From NCBI RefSeq assembly GCF_021283305.1, contig NZ_JAJSOK010000046.1, positions 1 to 58,494 of the forward strand: a DNA stretch of 58,494 nt, in the 5' to 3' direction. The notes beneath the pieces were generated by a model. That model had not been told where the DNA came from, did not search any database, and saw only the letters and a program-made list of their open reading frames with translations. Of this stretch, positions 1 to 7,284 are shown one piece after another. The number at the start of each line of letters is the position of its first letter. The first letter of the stretch is position 1. Made by a program: the position numbers and the translations under genes. The stretch comes from Pseudonocardia kujensis (lineage in GTDB: Bacteria; Actinomycetota; Actinomycetes; Mycobacteriales; Pseudonocardiaceae).

Positions 1-102
1 TTCAAAGCCCTGCGCCGGGTCAGCCTCTGCCCCCGCCGCATCGGCGCCATCACCGCCGCTGCGCTCGTCGTCCTGCACCACGAACACGACCGCACAACAT
101 GA
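1..102 (+). pseudogene. C-terminal fragment of an IS transposase (partial, enters from left edge)
   Basis: The window opens inside a reading frame of 33 codons ending in TGA at 100-102. The peptide is basic (FKALRRVSLCPRRIGAITAA, then ALVVLHHEHDRTT) and resembles the C-terminal tail of DDE transposases of the IS5 type, which commonly end in a KALRR-x-PRRIG-like helix. The N-terminal part lies outside the window, so I cannot tell whether the element is intact. A transposase here is compatible with the palindrome array that starts 24 bp downstream. Family assignment comes from recall of the tail motif only. Confidence 0.4.
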
Positions 103-125
103 TCAACGGCCTACTGAGAAAGGCT

Positions 126-227
126 CACTATGGAACCATAATGCGAATTTCGCGGGCCTCAGAGCGCATTATGGTTCCATAGTGCGCCAGATCCGGGCGG
201 GGAATCGCATTATGGAGCCATAATGCG
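126..227. repeat. Array of three TATGGNNCCATA palindromes at 41-bp pitch (locus 1)
   Basis: Three copies of a palindrome have cores at 129-140 (TATGGAACCATA), 170-181 (TATGGTTCCATA) and 211-222 (TATGGAGCCATA). The flanks extend the arms to about 10 bp (GCAT...ATGC). Core-to-core distance is exactly 41 bp both times. Copies 1 and 2 are exact reverse complements over 20 bp. Copy 3 is a perfect palindrome with 10-bp arms around AG. The array fills the gap between the transposase scrap and the 3' end of the SRPBCC gene. The same design recurs at 19174-19236 and 57074-57136, which marks it as a dispersed repeat family or a set of paired protein-binding sites. Confidence 0.85.
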
Positions 228-231
228 CGGC

Positions 232-717
232 TCACGTCAGGGAGACCGCGACGTCCTCGAGGGCGTCCATGGAGGTCTGCATGCCGCCCTCCATGCCCGA
301 CCCGATGTGGGCGTCGCGGTGCTCCTGGCTCTGGTGCTGCACCAGCATGGTGAGCGTGGTGCGCCCGTCGGACTCGGCGAAGTCGAGGGTGTTCACGGCG
401 TGGGCGTCGGGCATGCCCTCGAACACCTCGGTGGTCACGATCCGTTCGCCGGGCACCAGCTCGCGGTACTCGCCGTGGAACGCCACCTCGAACCCGCCGT
501 TCGCCTCCATCACCCAGCGCCAGCGGCCGCCGACCCGCAGGTCGATCTCGGCCGACGTCACGGTCCCCATCGTGCCGGCCCACCAGCGCTTCACCAGCGC
601 GGGCTCGGTCCAGGCGCGGTAGACCGCCGCGGCCGGCGCCGCGAACTCGCGCACGATCAGGATCTGGTCGGCGGCGGGCAGCGTGACGACGGCGCTACCC
701 CTCGTGGTCGTTCCCAT
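232..717 (-). CDS. SRPBCC (AHSA1/Aha1-like) domain protein
   Basis: This 161-residue protein is one START/Bet v1-like domain. It opens with the AHSA1 pattern (IVREFAAPAAAVYRAWTEP, then LVKRWWAG) and continues with GGRWRWVME and FHGEYRELVPGERIVTTEVF. These proteins bind hydrophobic ligands in a cavity and are often encoded beside an ArsR repressor; the ligand here is unknown. The ATG at 717 follows a GGGGGAG Shine-Dalgarno and lies inside the end of the upstream arsR-type gene (23-bp overlap, 695-717), so the two are translationally coupled. The family is secure; the precise role is not. Confidence 0.88.
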   Translation of the reverse strand: MGTTTRGSAVVTLPAADQILIVREFAAPAAAVYRAWTEPALVKRWWAGTMGTVTSAEIDLRVGGRWRWVMEANGGFEVAFHGEYRELVPGERIVTTEVFEGMPDAHAVNTLDFAESDGRTTLTMLVQHQSQEHRDAHIGSGMEGGMQTSMDALEDVAVSLT

Positions 718-1060
718 CGGTCTCCCCCGTGAGCTCCTCCAGCACGGCGTCCAGCGCGCCGAACCGGTCCTCCCAGTGCCGCGCGAAGCCGGCCACCCAG
801 TCGTGGATCGGCTTGAGCCCGCGGCCCTCCAACCGGTAGAGCCGGCGCCGCCCGTCCTCCCGGACCGCCACCAGCCCCACCTCGTGCAGCACCCTCAGGT
901 GCTTCGAGACCTGCGGCTGGGCGAGGTCCAGCGCCGCGACGAGGTCCGTCACCGACCGCTCGCCGGCGGCGAGCACGTCGAGGATCTGCCTGCGCCGCGG
1001 TTCGGCCACCGCGTTGAACGCGTCGGTGGTGGTCGCCGCCCGTGCCACGCGACCAACCAT
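695..1060 (-). CDS. ArsR-family winged-helix transcriptional regulator
   Basis: A 121-residue ArsR/SmtB-type repressor. The wHTH is clear: FNAVAEPRRRQILDVLAAGE (residues about 14-33), the helix QPQVSKHLRVLHEVGLV, and the wing REDGRRRLYRLE. It has no CXC metal-binding motif, so it belongs to the non-metal 'SRPBCC-linked' ArsR branch. The ATG at 1060 is chosen because the HTH begins soon after it. An inverted repeat (TATTCC-N6-GGAATA, 1060-1077) touches this start codon, which suggests autorepression and a very short or leaderless mRNA. It is first in the operon with the SRPBCC gene. Confidence 0.9.
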   Translation of the reverse strand: MVGRVARAATTTDAFNAVAEPRRRQILDVLAAGERSVTDLVAALDLAQPQVSKHLRVLHEVGLVAVREDGRRRLYRLEGRGLKPIHDWVAGFARHWEDRFGALDAVLEELTGETDGNDHEG

Positions 1061-1077
1061 ATTCCGATATGGGAATA
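1060..1077. promoter_or_regulatory. Probable ArsR operator, TATTCC-N6-GGAATA
   Basis: A perfect 6-bp inverted repeat with a 6-bp spacer overlaps the first base of the arsR-type gene and lies between it and the end of the flavohemoprotein gene. The position is what an autoregulated ArsR operon would have. Binding is inferred, not shown. Confidence 0.55.
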
Positions 1078-1116
1078 CGTCAAGCCCGGCGTCGGGACGG
1101 CCCGGGAACGGCGGTC

Positions 1117-2274
1117 TCAGTCCGTGACGAACGGGTCGTAGTGGATCTGCTCGGGCGCCGCGCCGGCGACCCGCAGCGCCCGCACGGTGGCGGTCAGCAT
1201 CGCCGGCGAGCCGCTGACGACGATCTCGCAGTCGCCCCACGACCCGAACCCGGTGACGACGTCGGCGAGCCGGCCCACCAGTGGACCGGGGTACGGCGGC
1301 TGCTCCTCGACGACCGGCACGACGTCGAGCCACGCGTTGCGGTAGGTCATCCGGCGCAGCTCGTCGAGCGCGTACAGGGCGTCCCACGACCGCGCCCCGT
1401 AGAAGACGACGACCCGCTCGGCGCGCCCGCCCTCGCGCTCGAACTGCTCAAGCAGGGCGCGGATCGGGGTGATGCCGGTGCCGCCGCCGATCATCAGCAG
1501 TTCGCGGCCCGGTCGGGCGGCCCGGTCCAGGGCTCCCATCGCCGGGCCGATCCGCCAGCGGTCGCCCGGCCGGGCGGAGGCGACGATCCCGCGGCTCACG
1601 CTGCCGTAGCCCAGCGCCCGGACGTGGAACTCCAGCACACCCGACGGGTCCGGCGCGGTCGCCGGGGAGAGGTAGCGCCACAGCCGGGGGTGCTGCGGGG
1701 TCTCGACGCCGACGTACTGCCCGGCCCGGTACGGCACCGGCCCGTCGGCACCCTCCACCTGGACGCGCAGGATCGCCGTGTCCCGGTCGACGCGCTCGTG
1801 GGCCACGACGACGCCCGGCCACCACGGGGGCCCGGGCTCGGCCTGCGCCGCCTTCTGCATGGTCCCGGCGAGGAAGGCGAAGGTGTACTCCCACGCCTCG
1901 GCGACCTCCGGCGTCCACGCCTCGCCCGCGGTCTCGGCCAGCGCGGTCAGGAAGGCCTGGCCGAACAGGGTGTAGTGCTCCTCCCGGACGTCGAACTTGC
2001 GGTGGTCGCGGCCGAGCTGGGCCAGGAACGCCACCAGTGAGGCGGGGTCGTCGAGCCCGTCGACGAGGTGCACCAGGGCGCGGCCGAAACGGGCGTACTG
2101 GGTGGTCATCGACAGTGGGAACAGCGCCCGCAGGCCGGGGGCGTAGCCGAAGAGCGTGCGGTAGAAGCGCGGGACGAAGCCCTCCAGGTCGAGCTGGAGC
2201 TCGGCGGCGCTGCGCCGGGCACGCTCCAGGTACGGCGCCAGGGATCCGGGCAGGGCGCGACTCTCCGTCGTCAT
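1117..2274 (-). CDS. Globin-FAD/NAD reductase fusion (flavohemoprotein type)
   Basis: 385 residues. A globin domain occupies about 1-140, with the proximal-His region in REEHYTLFGQAFLTAL and a helix-B/CD region FVPRFYRTLFGYAP. A ferredoxin-NADP reductase-like FAD domain follows, with the flavin motif RLWRYLSPA. The NAD domain carries GGGTGITPIRALLEQF and the C-terminal HYDPFV. Flavohemoproteins use NAD(P)H and O2 to oxidise nitric oxide to nitrate in the cytoplasm; actinobacterial type II relatives can act on other substrates, so NO dioxygenase activity is likely but not certain. The start at ATG 2274 fits the usual length (about 390) and avoids a low-complexity extension. It lies downstream of the 744-bp repeat region. 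Confidence 0.85.
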   Translation of the reverse strand: MTTESRALPGSLAPYLERARRSAAELQLDLEGFVPRFYRTLFGYAPGLRALFPLSMTTQYARFGRALVHLVDGLDDPASLVAFLAQLGRDHRKFDVREEHYTLFGQAFLTALAETAGEAWTPEVAEAWEYTFAFLAGTMQKAAQAEPGPPWWPGVVVAHERVDRDTAILRVQVEGADGPVPYRAGQYVGVETPQHPRLWRYLSPATAPDPSGVLEFHVRALGYGSVSRGIVASARPGDRWRIGPAMGALDRAARPGRELLMIGGGTGITPIRALLEQFEREGGRAERVVVFYGARSWDALYALDELRRMTYRNAWLDVVPVVEEQPPYPGPLVGRLADVVTGFGSWGDCEIVVSGSPAMLTATVRALRVAGAAPEQIHYDPFVTD

Positions 2275-2410
2275 CGCCGGGACCGGGGAGCCGCCACCAC
2301 GGGCGGAAGCGTAGCCGCCGCCGCGGAACGGCGGAGCCCGGCCTGCCCTGTCCGGCGGCCAGCGGTGCTCAGGGTGGGTTCGCTGCGCGCCCCCACAGCA
2401 CGACGACCAG

Positions 2411-2637
2411 GGCACAAGATCACTGGCTGTGGAGCGGAAGGGTCGGGAATCGACCTCCTCGCTCCACGACTCGCGATCATGGGGCCGCGCTGACCCCACC
2501 GGGCGGACATTGTCCGACGGCCCCGCCGGAGCGGCTCCCGACTCCAGCAACGGGCGCCCACGGGGCAAGATCACCGGTCAAGGAGCAGGGGGGTCGGAAA
2601 CCGACCTTCCCGCTCCACGACCCGCGATCATGGCCCC
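2411..2637. repeat. Direct repeat pair (about 75 bp) with an internal palindrome
   Basis: Copies at about 2411-2484 and 2562-2637 share AAGATCAC, then GGAGC, GGGTCGG, CGACC, CGCTCCACGAC and CGCGATCATGG in the same order and spacing. The second copy contains a perfect small hairpin GGTCGG-AAA-CCGACC; the first is imperfect there. Offset is about 151 bp. Function unknown. Confidence 0.7.
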
Positions 2638-2666
2638 GAAGAACGCCCCTGCCCGTCCAGAACCGG

Positions 2667-2891
2667 CGATCACGTTCGCCGCGCGTCCCGGCCCATCTCG
2701 CCCACGACCGACGATCACGTTCGCCGCGCGTCCCTGCCCATCTCGCCCACGACCGACGATCACGTTCGCCGCGCGTCCCGGCCCATCTCGCCCACGACCG
2801 GCGATCACGTTCGCCGCGCGTCCCGGCCCGCCTCGCCCACGACCGGCGATCACGTTCGCCGCGCGTCCCTGCCCATCTCGCCCACGACCGA
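2667..2891. repeat. 45-bp tandem repeat, five copies
   Basis: Five contiguous units begin at 2667, 2712, 2757, 2802 and 2847, each starting CGATCACGTTCGCCGCGCGT and ending CGCCCACGACCG. They differ by a few substitutions only (cccgg/ccctg, catc/gcct, accga/accgg). Shorter decayed relatives continue to about 2950. There are no variable spacers, so this is a minisatellite rather than a CRISPR. Confidence 0.9.
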
Positions 2892-3018
2892 CGATCCTGA
2901 CTCCCGCACCCAGACCCTCCCCGCCCACAACCGACGATCACGGTCTGGGTGCCGCGAGGCGTCCGGCGCCGTCGGCTGTCGGCGTGCGACCACCCGGTGT
3001 CGCGGCCCTCCCGGCCCG

Positions 3019-3639
3019 TCAGACGTGGGCGGCGCGGAGGGCGGCGTTGCGCTCCTTGACGGCGAGGTCCTTGTTGACCGGGTTCTGCGCCTCGTCGGGC
3101 TCGGTGCAGCCGGCCTCGACGGCGATCCGGTTCATCGTCCCGAACATCCGGACCAGGTGTGCGAGCCGCAGCTCCTCGCCGTCGACCGGCTGCTGGTCGC
3201 CGTGCAGCAGGCCGAACGTGGTGTCCACCCACATCGCCTCGGCCTGCATCCCGGCCGCGCGCAGCACGTCCTGCACCCGGTCGGCGAGCAGCCGCGGCGG
3301 CAGCCCGATCCAGCTCTCCAGGCTCCGCGCGTCGAGGGGGAAGAGTCGGTCCCGGTCGCGCAGGTAGAGCAGCTCGAGGGCGTAGCCGTGCGCGTAGGCG
3401 CAGTAGAGGCAACCGTTGTAGAGGGAGATGACCATGCCGGCCAGGTGCGTGCGCTGGTGCCCGAGCACCCGCATCGAGACGAGGTAGCGCGGCATGTTGG
3501 CGGCGAACCACCGGACGGCGCCGCCCGCGCCCATCCGGGCGACGATGTGCGGGATCATCCGCGGTGCGAAGCCCCACATCCACCGGCATCCGGCCTGGAG
3601 AACGCGGACCGTCGCACGGTCGATCGCCCCTCCGGCCAT
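3019..3639 (-). CDS. AhpD-like / carboxymuconolactone decarboxylase-fold protein
   Basis: 206 residues. The hallmark is NGCLYCAYAHGYAL (Cys77, Cys80, His84), the C-x2-C-x3-H redox motif of alkylhydroperoxidase D-like proteins, preceded by HQRTHLAGMVISLY. AhpD-fold proteins use the cysteine pair for thiol-based peroxide reduction or as reductase partners; the partner is not evident here. The ATG at 3639 is preferred over an in-frame ATG at 3675 because a GAGGGG Shine-Dalgarno sits 8 bp upstream. It has no obvious operon partner. Confidence 0.75.
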   Translation of the reverse strand: MAGGAIDRATVRVLQAGCRWMWGFAPRMIPHIVARMGAGGAVRWFAANMPRYLVSMRVLGHQRTHLAGMVISLYNGCLYCAYAHGYALELLYLRDRDRLFPLDARSLESWIGLPPRLLADRVQDVLRAAGMQAEAMWVDTTFGLLHGDQQPVDGEELRLAHLVRMFGTMNRIAVEAGCTEPDEAQNPVNKDLAVKERNAALRAAHV

Positions 3640-3765
3640 CGCGCACCCCTCGCTCACGGTCAGTGTACGGATCATACCCCGGGGTGGCAGCCGCGGACAG
3701 CGCTCGCGAGGAGGTCGGGACGGAAGTCCTGCGCAGACGCTCCTGTCCGGTCTAGCCTCCGGCGC

Positions 3766-4353
3766 GTGGGACGCGTCTTCCTCCTCCGGCACGGCGAGAC
3801 CGAGTGGTCCGCCACGGGCCGGCACACGGGCCGGACCGACATCCCGCTGACCGACCGTGGCCGCGAGCTGGCCGCGCAGGCCGGCCCGACGCTCGAGGCC
3901 CTGCGCCGCGGCGATCCGCCGCCGGTGCGGGTGATCGTCAGCCCGCGCAGCCGCGCCCAGGAGACCGCGAAGCTCGCCGGCCTGCAGCCCGACGAGGTCG
4001 ACGAGCGGCTCTCCGAGTGGGACTACGGGGACTGCGAGGGCCGGACGACGCCGCAGATCCGCGAGGAGATGCCGGGCTGGACGGTGTGGGCCCACCCCTG
4101 CCCGAACGGGGAGACGGCCTCCCAGGTGGGCGCCCGGGCCGACGCCCTGCTCACCGACGTCCGGGCACTGCTGCCCGAGGGGGACGTCGTGCTCGTCGGG
4201 CACGGCCACTTCAGCCGGGTGCTGACGGCCCGCTGGATCGGGCTGCCGCCCGAGGGCGGCGTGCACGTCGCGATGGACGCGGCCGCCTGGACGGTCCTCG
4301 GCGACGAGCGCGGCGTCCCCCGGCTCGACGCCGTGAACCTGCGGATCCCCTGA
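3766..4353 (+). CDS. Histidine phosphatase family protein (phosphoglycerate mutase-like)
   Basis: 195 residues. The N-terminal catalytic motif is LLRHGETEWS (phospho-His at about residue 8), followed by GRTDIPLTDRGRE, VSPRSRAQETA (second Arg) and VLVGHGHFSRVL (second catalytic His). This is the complete set for a branch-1 histidine phosphatase. Such enzymes hydrolyse phosphate esters from sugars or small metabolites; the substrate cannot be read from sequence. The GTG start is exactly where the RHG motif requires it. TAGCCT at 3753-3758, 7 bp before the GTG, suggests a leaderless transcript. Confidence 0.88.
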   Translation: MGRVFLLRHGETEWSATGRHTGRTDIPLTDRGRELAAQAGPTLEALRRGDPPPVRVIVSPRSRAQETAKLAGLQPDEVDERLSEWDYGDCEGRTTPQIREEMPGWTVWAHPCPNGETASQVGARADALLTDVRALLPEGDVVLVGHGHFSRVLTARWIGLPPEGGVHVAMDAAAWTVLGDERGVPRLDAVNLRIP

Positions 4354-4406
4354 GGGCCCGCGGGCCCGCGGGCCCGGGGGCCCTGGGGCCCTGGGGCCCT
4401 GGGGGC
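4354..4406. terminator. GGGCCC-rich bidirectional terminator-like spacer
   Basis: The 53 bp between two convergent genes contain at least six GGGCCC or GGGGCCC palindromic units in tandem (gggcccgcgggcccgcgggc, then repeated ggggccctg). Many alternative GC hairpins can form. There is no U-tract, as usual for actinobacterial terminators. Confidence 0.55.
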
Positions 4407-4934
4407 TCAGTGCACCTGCACCTCGTCGCCGACCTGCAGGGTGTTGAAGTAGGCCACGGCGTCCTCGTGGGCGAGGTGCACGCAGCCGTACGACGAGCTC
4501 CGCAGGCTGCCCTCGTGGAAGGCGACCCCGCCGTCGGCGAAGAAGACCGAGAACGGCATCGGGGCGTGGTTGGGCATGTCGCTGACGTGGTTCTGGTCCT
4601 TCCACTGCACGTGGAAGGTGCCGACCGGGGTGGGGTCGGTGGCGTCGCCCGGCATCATCGGCACGGGTCCGCGGGCGACCTTGCCCTCGTCGAGCAGCCA
4701 GGTGCGGTGGGACGCGAGGTCGACGCAGGCGCGCGCGGTGGCGGTGCAGGGGGTGCCGGCCACCGTGGCGGACGCGGCGGTGTCGCCGCGCGGGGCGCCC
4801 TGGGCGGGCGCGCCCTGGGCGGGCGCGGCCTGGGCGGGAGCGGCCACGAGTGTGCCGAGGCCGAGGACGGCCGCCGTCACCGACGCGGCCCGGACCCTCC
4901 CGGCCGCCGTCCGCTTCACGCTGTGTCTACCCAC
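4407..4934 (-). CDS. Secreted L,D-transpeptidase (YkuD domain)
   Basis: 175 residues. An N-terminal signal peptide (basic start, hydrophobic segment about 17-33, cleavage near AQA) is followed by an Ala/Pro/Gln/Gly repeat linker (APAQGAPAQGAP). The YkuD domain has a conserved His140 and the catalytic motif SSYGCVHL with Cys151. These enzymes form 3-3 cross-links in peptidoglycan or attach proteins to it outside the membrane. The protein is short compared with mycobacterial Ldt proteins (no Ig-like domain), so it is the minimal ErfK/YbiS type. It is divergent from the GNAT gene, with about 110 bp between the starts. Confidence 0.88.
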   Translation of the reverse strand: MGRHSVKRTAAGRVRAASVTAAVLGLGTLVAAPAQAAPAQGAPAQGAPRGDTAASATVAGTPCTATARACVDLASHRTWLLDEGKVARGPVPMMPGDATDPTPVGTFHVQWKDQNHVSDMPNHAPMPFSVFFADGGVAFHEGSLRSSSYGCVHLAHEDAVAYFNTLQVGDEVQVH

Positions 4935-5044
4935 TCGTCACTCCTCGGCGTTCCTACCCCCACACGTATGACGAGTGGGAGCAGGAGAGGTTGCTCCGTT
5001 CGCCGGAGAAGATTCCGCCGCTGAGCTGCGGATATCGTGCACTC

Positions 5045-5533
5045 GTGACGGAGCGGTGGACGAATCGGGTGCGGCGGGTCGAACCGGGCGACGTCGAGGC
5101 GGTGGTCGGGCTGGTGCGCGAGCTCGCCGAGTACGAGAAGGCCCTCGACCAGTGCCTGCTGACCCCGGAGCAGCTGCGGACAGCGCTGTTCGGCGAGGCG
5201 CCGGCGCTCTTCGGGCACGTCGCGGAGGTCGACGGGACGGTCGTCGGCTGCGCGCTGTGGTTCCTCAACTTCTCCACGTGGGAGGGCGTCCACGGGATCT
5301 ACCTCGAGGACCTCTACGTGCAGCCCGCGCACCGCGGCTCCGGGCTGGGCCGGACGCTGCTCGCCGCGCTGGCCGCGACCTGCGTGGAGCACGGCTACGC
5401 GCGGCTGGAGTGGTCGGTGCTCGACTGGAACGAGCCCTCGATCGGCTTCTACCGGTCCCTCGGCGCGGTGTCGATGGACGAGTGGACGATCTTCCGGCTC
5501 ACCGGGGAGCCGCTGGCCTCACTCGGCGCGTGA
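5045..5533 (+). CDS. GNAT family N-acetyltransferase
   Basis: 162 residues. It has the acetyl-CoA loop VQPAHRGSGLGRTLLAALAA, the preceding strand YLEDLYV and the C-terminal W-x-D-W-N-E-P-S-x-x-F-Y-x-S-L-G motif (LDWNEPSIGFYRSLGA). That motif is typical of the diamine N-acetyltransferase-like (SAT) branch of GNATs, so a polyamine or other amine substrate is plausible but unproven. The GTG start at 5045 fits family length; TATCGT lies 6 bp upstream (5033-5038), which again suggests leaderless mRNA. The last 15 bp overlap the convergent membrane-protein gene. Confidence 0.87.
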   Translation: MTERWTNRVRRVEPGDVEAVVGLVRELAEYEKALDQCLLTPEQLRTALFGEAPALFGHVAEVDGTVVGCALWFLNFSTWEGVHGIYLEDLYVQPAHRGSGLGRTLLAALAATCVEHGYARLEWSVLDWNEPSIGFYRSLGAVSMDEWTIFRLTGEPLASLGA

Positions 5534-5956
5534 GCGTTCGTCGGCCCCCATGGACCAGCGCCGGGCCGGCTCGCTGACCAGCAGCAGGAACGTGCCCACC
5601 ACGACCAGCAGGGCCACGATCCCGATGCCGAGCCGGCCCTCGGCGAGCTGCGAGTAGACGAACGGGACCAGCAGCAGCTGGGCCACGATCGACGGCGTGC
5701 GGGCGCCGTGCCTGCCGCGCCACAGCAGCACCGCGCACAGCAGCAGGGCGCCGCCGAGCAGCACGAAGTACGAGGCCTCGCCGAGGCGGGCGCCCAGGCC
5801 GCCCTCCGAGGCGATGCCGAAGACGACGGCCGCGCCGAGCCCGATCAGCCCCTCCAGCCCGACGACGCCGGCCGCCGCGCGCACCTGGACGGGCGGGGCG
5901 CCCGGGGCGGCGCCGTCCGTCTTCCGGCCCGGCTGCTGACTCGGCTCGGAGGTCAC
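5519..5956 (-). CDS. Four-helix integral membrane protein (Rv3217c-like position)
   Basis: 145 residues. About 25 polar residues are followed by four hydrophobic segments: VVGLEGLIGLGAAVVFGIA, YFVLLGGALLLCAVLLW, IVAQLLLVPFVYSQLA and IGIVALLVVVGTFLLLVS. The tail ARRWSMGADERSRAE is cytoplasmic-looking. No catalytic motif is visible. Its place next to the lipid kinase and whiB1 corresponds to Rv3217c in M. tuberculosis. The GTG at 5956 is the first plausible start and leaves 36 bp to the divergent lipid kinase gene. The function is unknown. Confidence 0.75.
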   Translation of the reverse strand: MTSEPSQQPGRKTDGAAPGAPPVQVRAAAGVVGLEGLIGLGAAVVFGIASEGGLGARLGEASYFVLLGGALLLCAVLLWRGRHGARTPSIVAQLLLVPFVYSQLAEGRLGIGIVALLVVVGTFLLLVSEPARRWSMGADERSRAE

Positions 5957-5992
5957 GACGACGAGGATACGGGCCCGGTTACGCTCGGGTCC

Positions 5993-6943
5993 GTGCGCGC
6001 GCTCCTCGTCGTCAACCCCCGGGCGACGTCGACGACCCCGGCGGGGCGGGACGTCCTGACCCACGCCCTGGCGAGCGAGCTCAAGCTGGACGTCCTGGAG
6101 ACGGCCTACCGCGGCCACGCGGCCGAGGCGACGGCGGCGGCCTGTGCCGCGGGCGTCGAGCTGATCGTCGCGCTCGGCGGCGACGGCACGGTCAACGAGG
6201 TCGTCAACGGCATGCTGGTCGACCGCGAGGCGACCGGCCCGCGCGCGCCGGACGGCAGCGACCCCGACGCCCCCGCGCTGGCCGTGGTGCCCGGCGGCTC
6301 GGCCAACGTCTTCGCCCGGGCGCTCGGCATGCCCCGCGACCCCGTGGAGGCCACCGGGGCGATCCTGGGGGCCCTGGAGCGGCGCAGCAGCCGCCTGGTC
6401 GGCCTCGGGCGGGCGGACGACCGGTGGTTCACGTTCAACGCCGGGATGGGCTGGGACGCCGACGTCGTCGCCGCGGTGGAGCGCGCCCGCGCCGCGGGCC
6501 GCGAGGCCACCCCGATCCGCTACGCCGGCACCGCCATCGCGGAGTACCTGCGCCAGCGCGTGCGGCCGCCGTCGATGACGGTGGAGGTGCCGGGGGCCGG
6601 GCCGCTGGAGGACATCCGGCTGGCGTTCGTGAGCAACACCGACCCGTGGACCTTCCTGGCGGGCCGGGCGGTGCGCACCAACCCGGGCGCCACGTTCGGC
6701 GCAGGTCTCGCACTCTTCGCGCTGCGCCATCTGGGGCTGCCCACGATCGGACACACCCTGCGCCACATCCTGTCCCCCGACGGCGACCCGCACGGCCGGA
6801 ACATCGTGCGGCAGGACGCCGTTCCTTCCATACGGATCCGCAGCGCGGAGCCGCTGGCCCTGCAGCTGGACGGGGACCACCTGGGGTCGAGGACGGACGT
6901 CGAGTTCGTCTCCGTGCCCGGAGCGTTACGCGTCGTCGTGTGA
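5993..6943 (+). CDS. Diacylglycerol kinase-family lipid kinase
   Basis: 316 residues. The DAGK catalytic domain starts at once: LLVVNPRAT, then the nucleotide-binding GGDGTVNEVVNGM and the second glycine motif VPGGSANVFARALGMP. The C-terminal beta-sandwich has FNAGMGWDADVV and LQLDGDHLG. Enzymes of this family phosphorylate diacylglycerol or other lipid alcohols, here probably in phospholipid or glycolipid turnover (Rv3218 holds this place in M. tuberculosis). The GTG at 5993 is preceded by TACGCT at 5980-5985 with 7 bp between, so a leaderless mRNA is likely. The 3' end is 437 bp before whiB1. Confidence 0.87.
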   Translation: MRALLVVNPRATSTTPAGRDVLTHALASELKLDVLETAYRGHAAEATAAACAAGVELIVALGGDGTVNEVVNGMLVDREATGPRAPDGSDPDAPALAVVPGGSANVFARALGMPRDPVEATGAILGALERRSSRLVGLGRADDRWFTFNAGMGWDADVVAAVERARAAGREATPIRYAGTAIAEYLRQRVRPPSMTVEVPGAGPLEDIRLAFVSNTDPWTFLAGRAVRTNPGATFGAGLALFALRHLGLPTIGHTLRHILSPDGDPHGRNIVRQDAVPSIRIRSAEPLALQLDGDHLGSRTDVEFVSVPGALRVVV

Positions 6944-7239
6944 GAGACGCCCCTCGTCGCAGTTCGGGCGGTGTCGGCACTCGGACGAGTGACACATGGT
7001 GGCCATTCACCGATGCTCGGCGACCACCGAGCAGCTAGGGGCTCGCACCTGCGCGGACCGTGATCCAAGGTAGGTCCTGCGAAAGCGAGGGACTGCGCCG
7101 GGGTCACCCGGCATGGTCCGCGGGAATTGGGGTAACCCGGCTCCCGTTGGGCAGGGACACTGTCGTTCGCACTTCGCGGCGGTGCGCGGCACGGATCGAT
7201 GCAGTAACCGAACGTGTCGGGTTTCGTTGCGAAGTGTGG

Positions 7240-7253
7240 GTGAGGCTCCTCAC
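7240..7253. promoter_or_regulatory. CRP-like site 1 upstream of whiB1 (GTGA-N6-TCAC)
   Basis: GTGAGGCTCCTCAC lies within a larger inverted repeat (7-bp arms GGGTGAG / CTCACCC, 7238-7255), about 130 bp before the whiB1 start. GTGA-N6-TCAC is the core of actinobacterial CRP sites, and M. tuberculosis whiB1 is known to be controlled by cAMP-CRP (Rv3676). Confidence 0.6.
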
Positions 7254-7284
7254 CCGCCCGGACCTTGTCCCTTGAAGAGCGACG

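Larger units (their letters stand above)
2275..3018. other. 744-bp gene-free, repeat-rich spacer
   Basis: I see no credible gene here; open frames are made of 15-residue periodic low-complexity peptide that mirrors the DNA repeat. The spacer holds a dispersed 75-bp direct repeat (2411-2484 and 2562-2637) and a 45-bp tandem array (2667-2891), all rich in CGATCA motifs. It separates two genes on the minus strand and presumably contains the promoter of the flavohemoprotein gene. Confidence 0.7.

Noticed and set aside
126..227. Terminal inverted repeats of the transposase element at the left edge
   Set aside because: The same palindromes occur at two loci without any transposase, and there are three copies at fixed pitch rather than one end repeat.
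2667..2891. CRISPR array
   Set aside because: The 45-bp units are contiguous with no unique spacers, and no cas gene is present.
2429..3367. Repeat-containing protein encoded across the 45-bp tandem array
   Set aside because: All frames stay open because of base composition and a period divisible by three; there is no start with a Shine-Dalgarno, and the frames run antisense into the AhpD-like gene.
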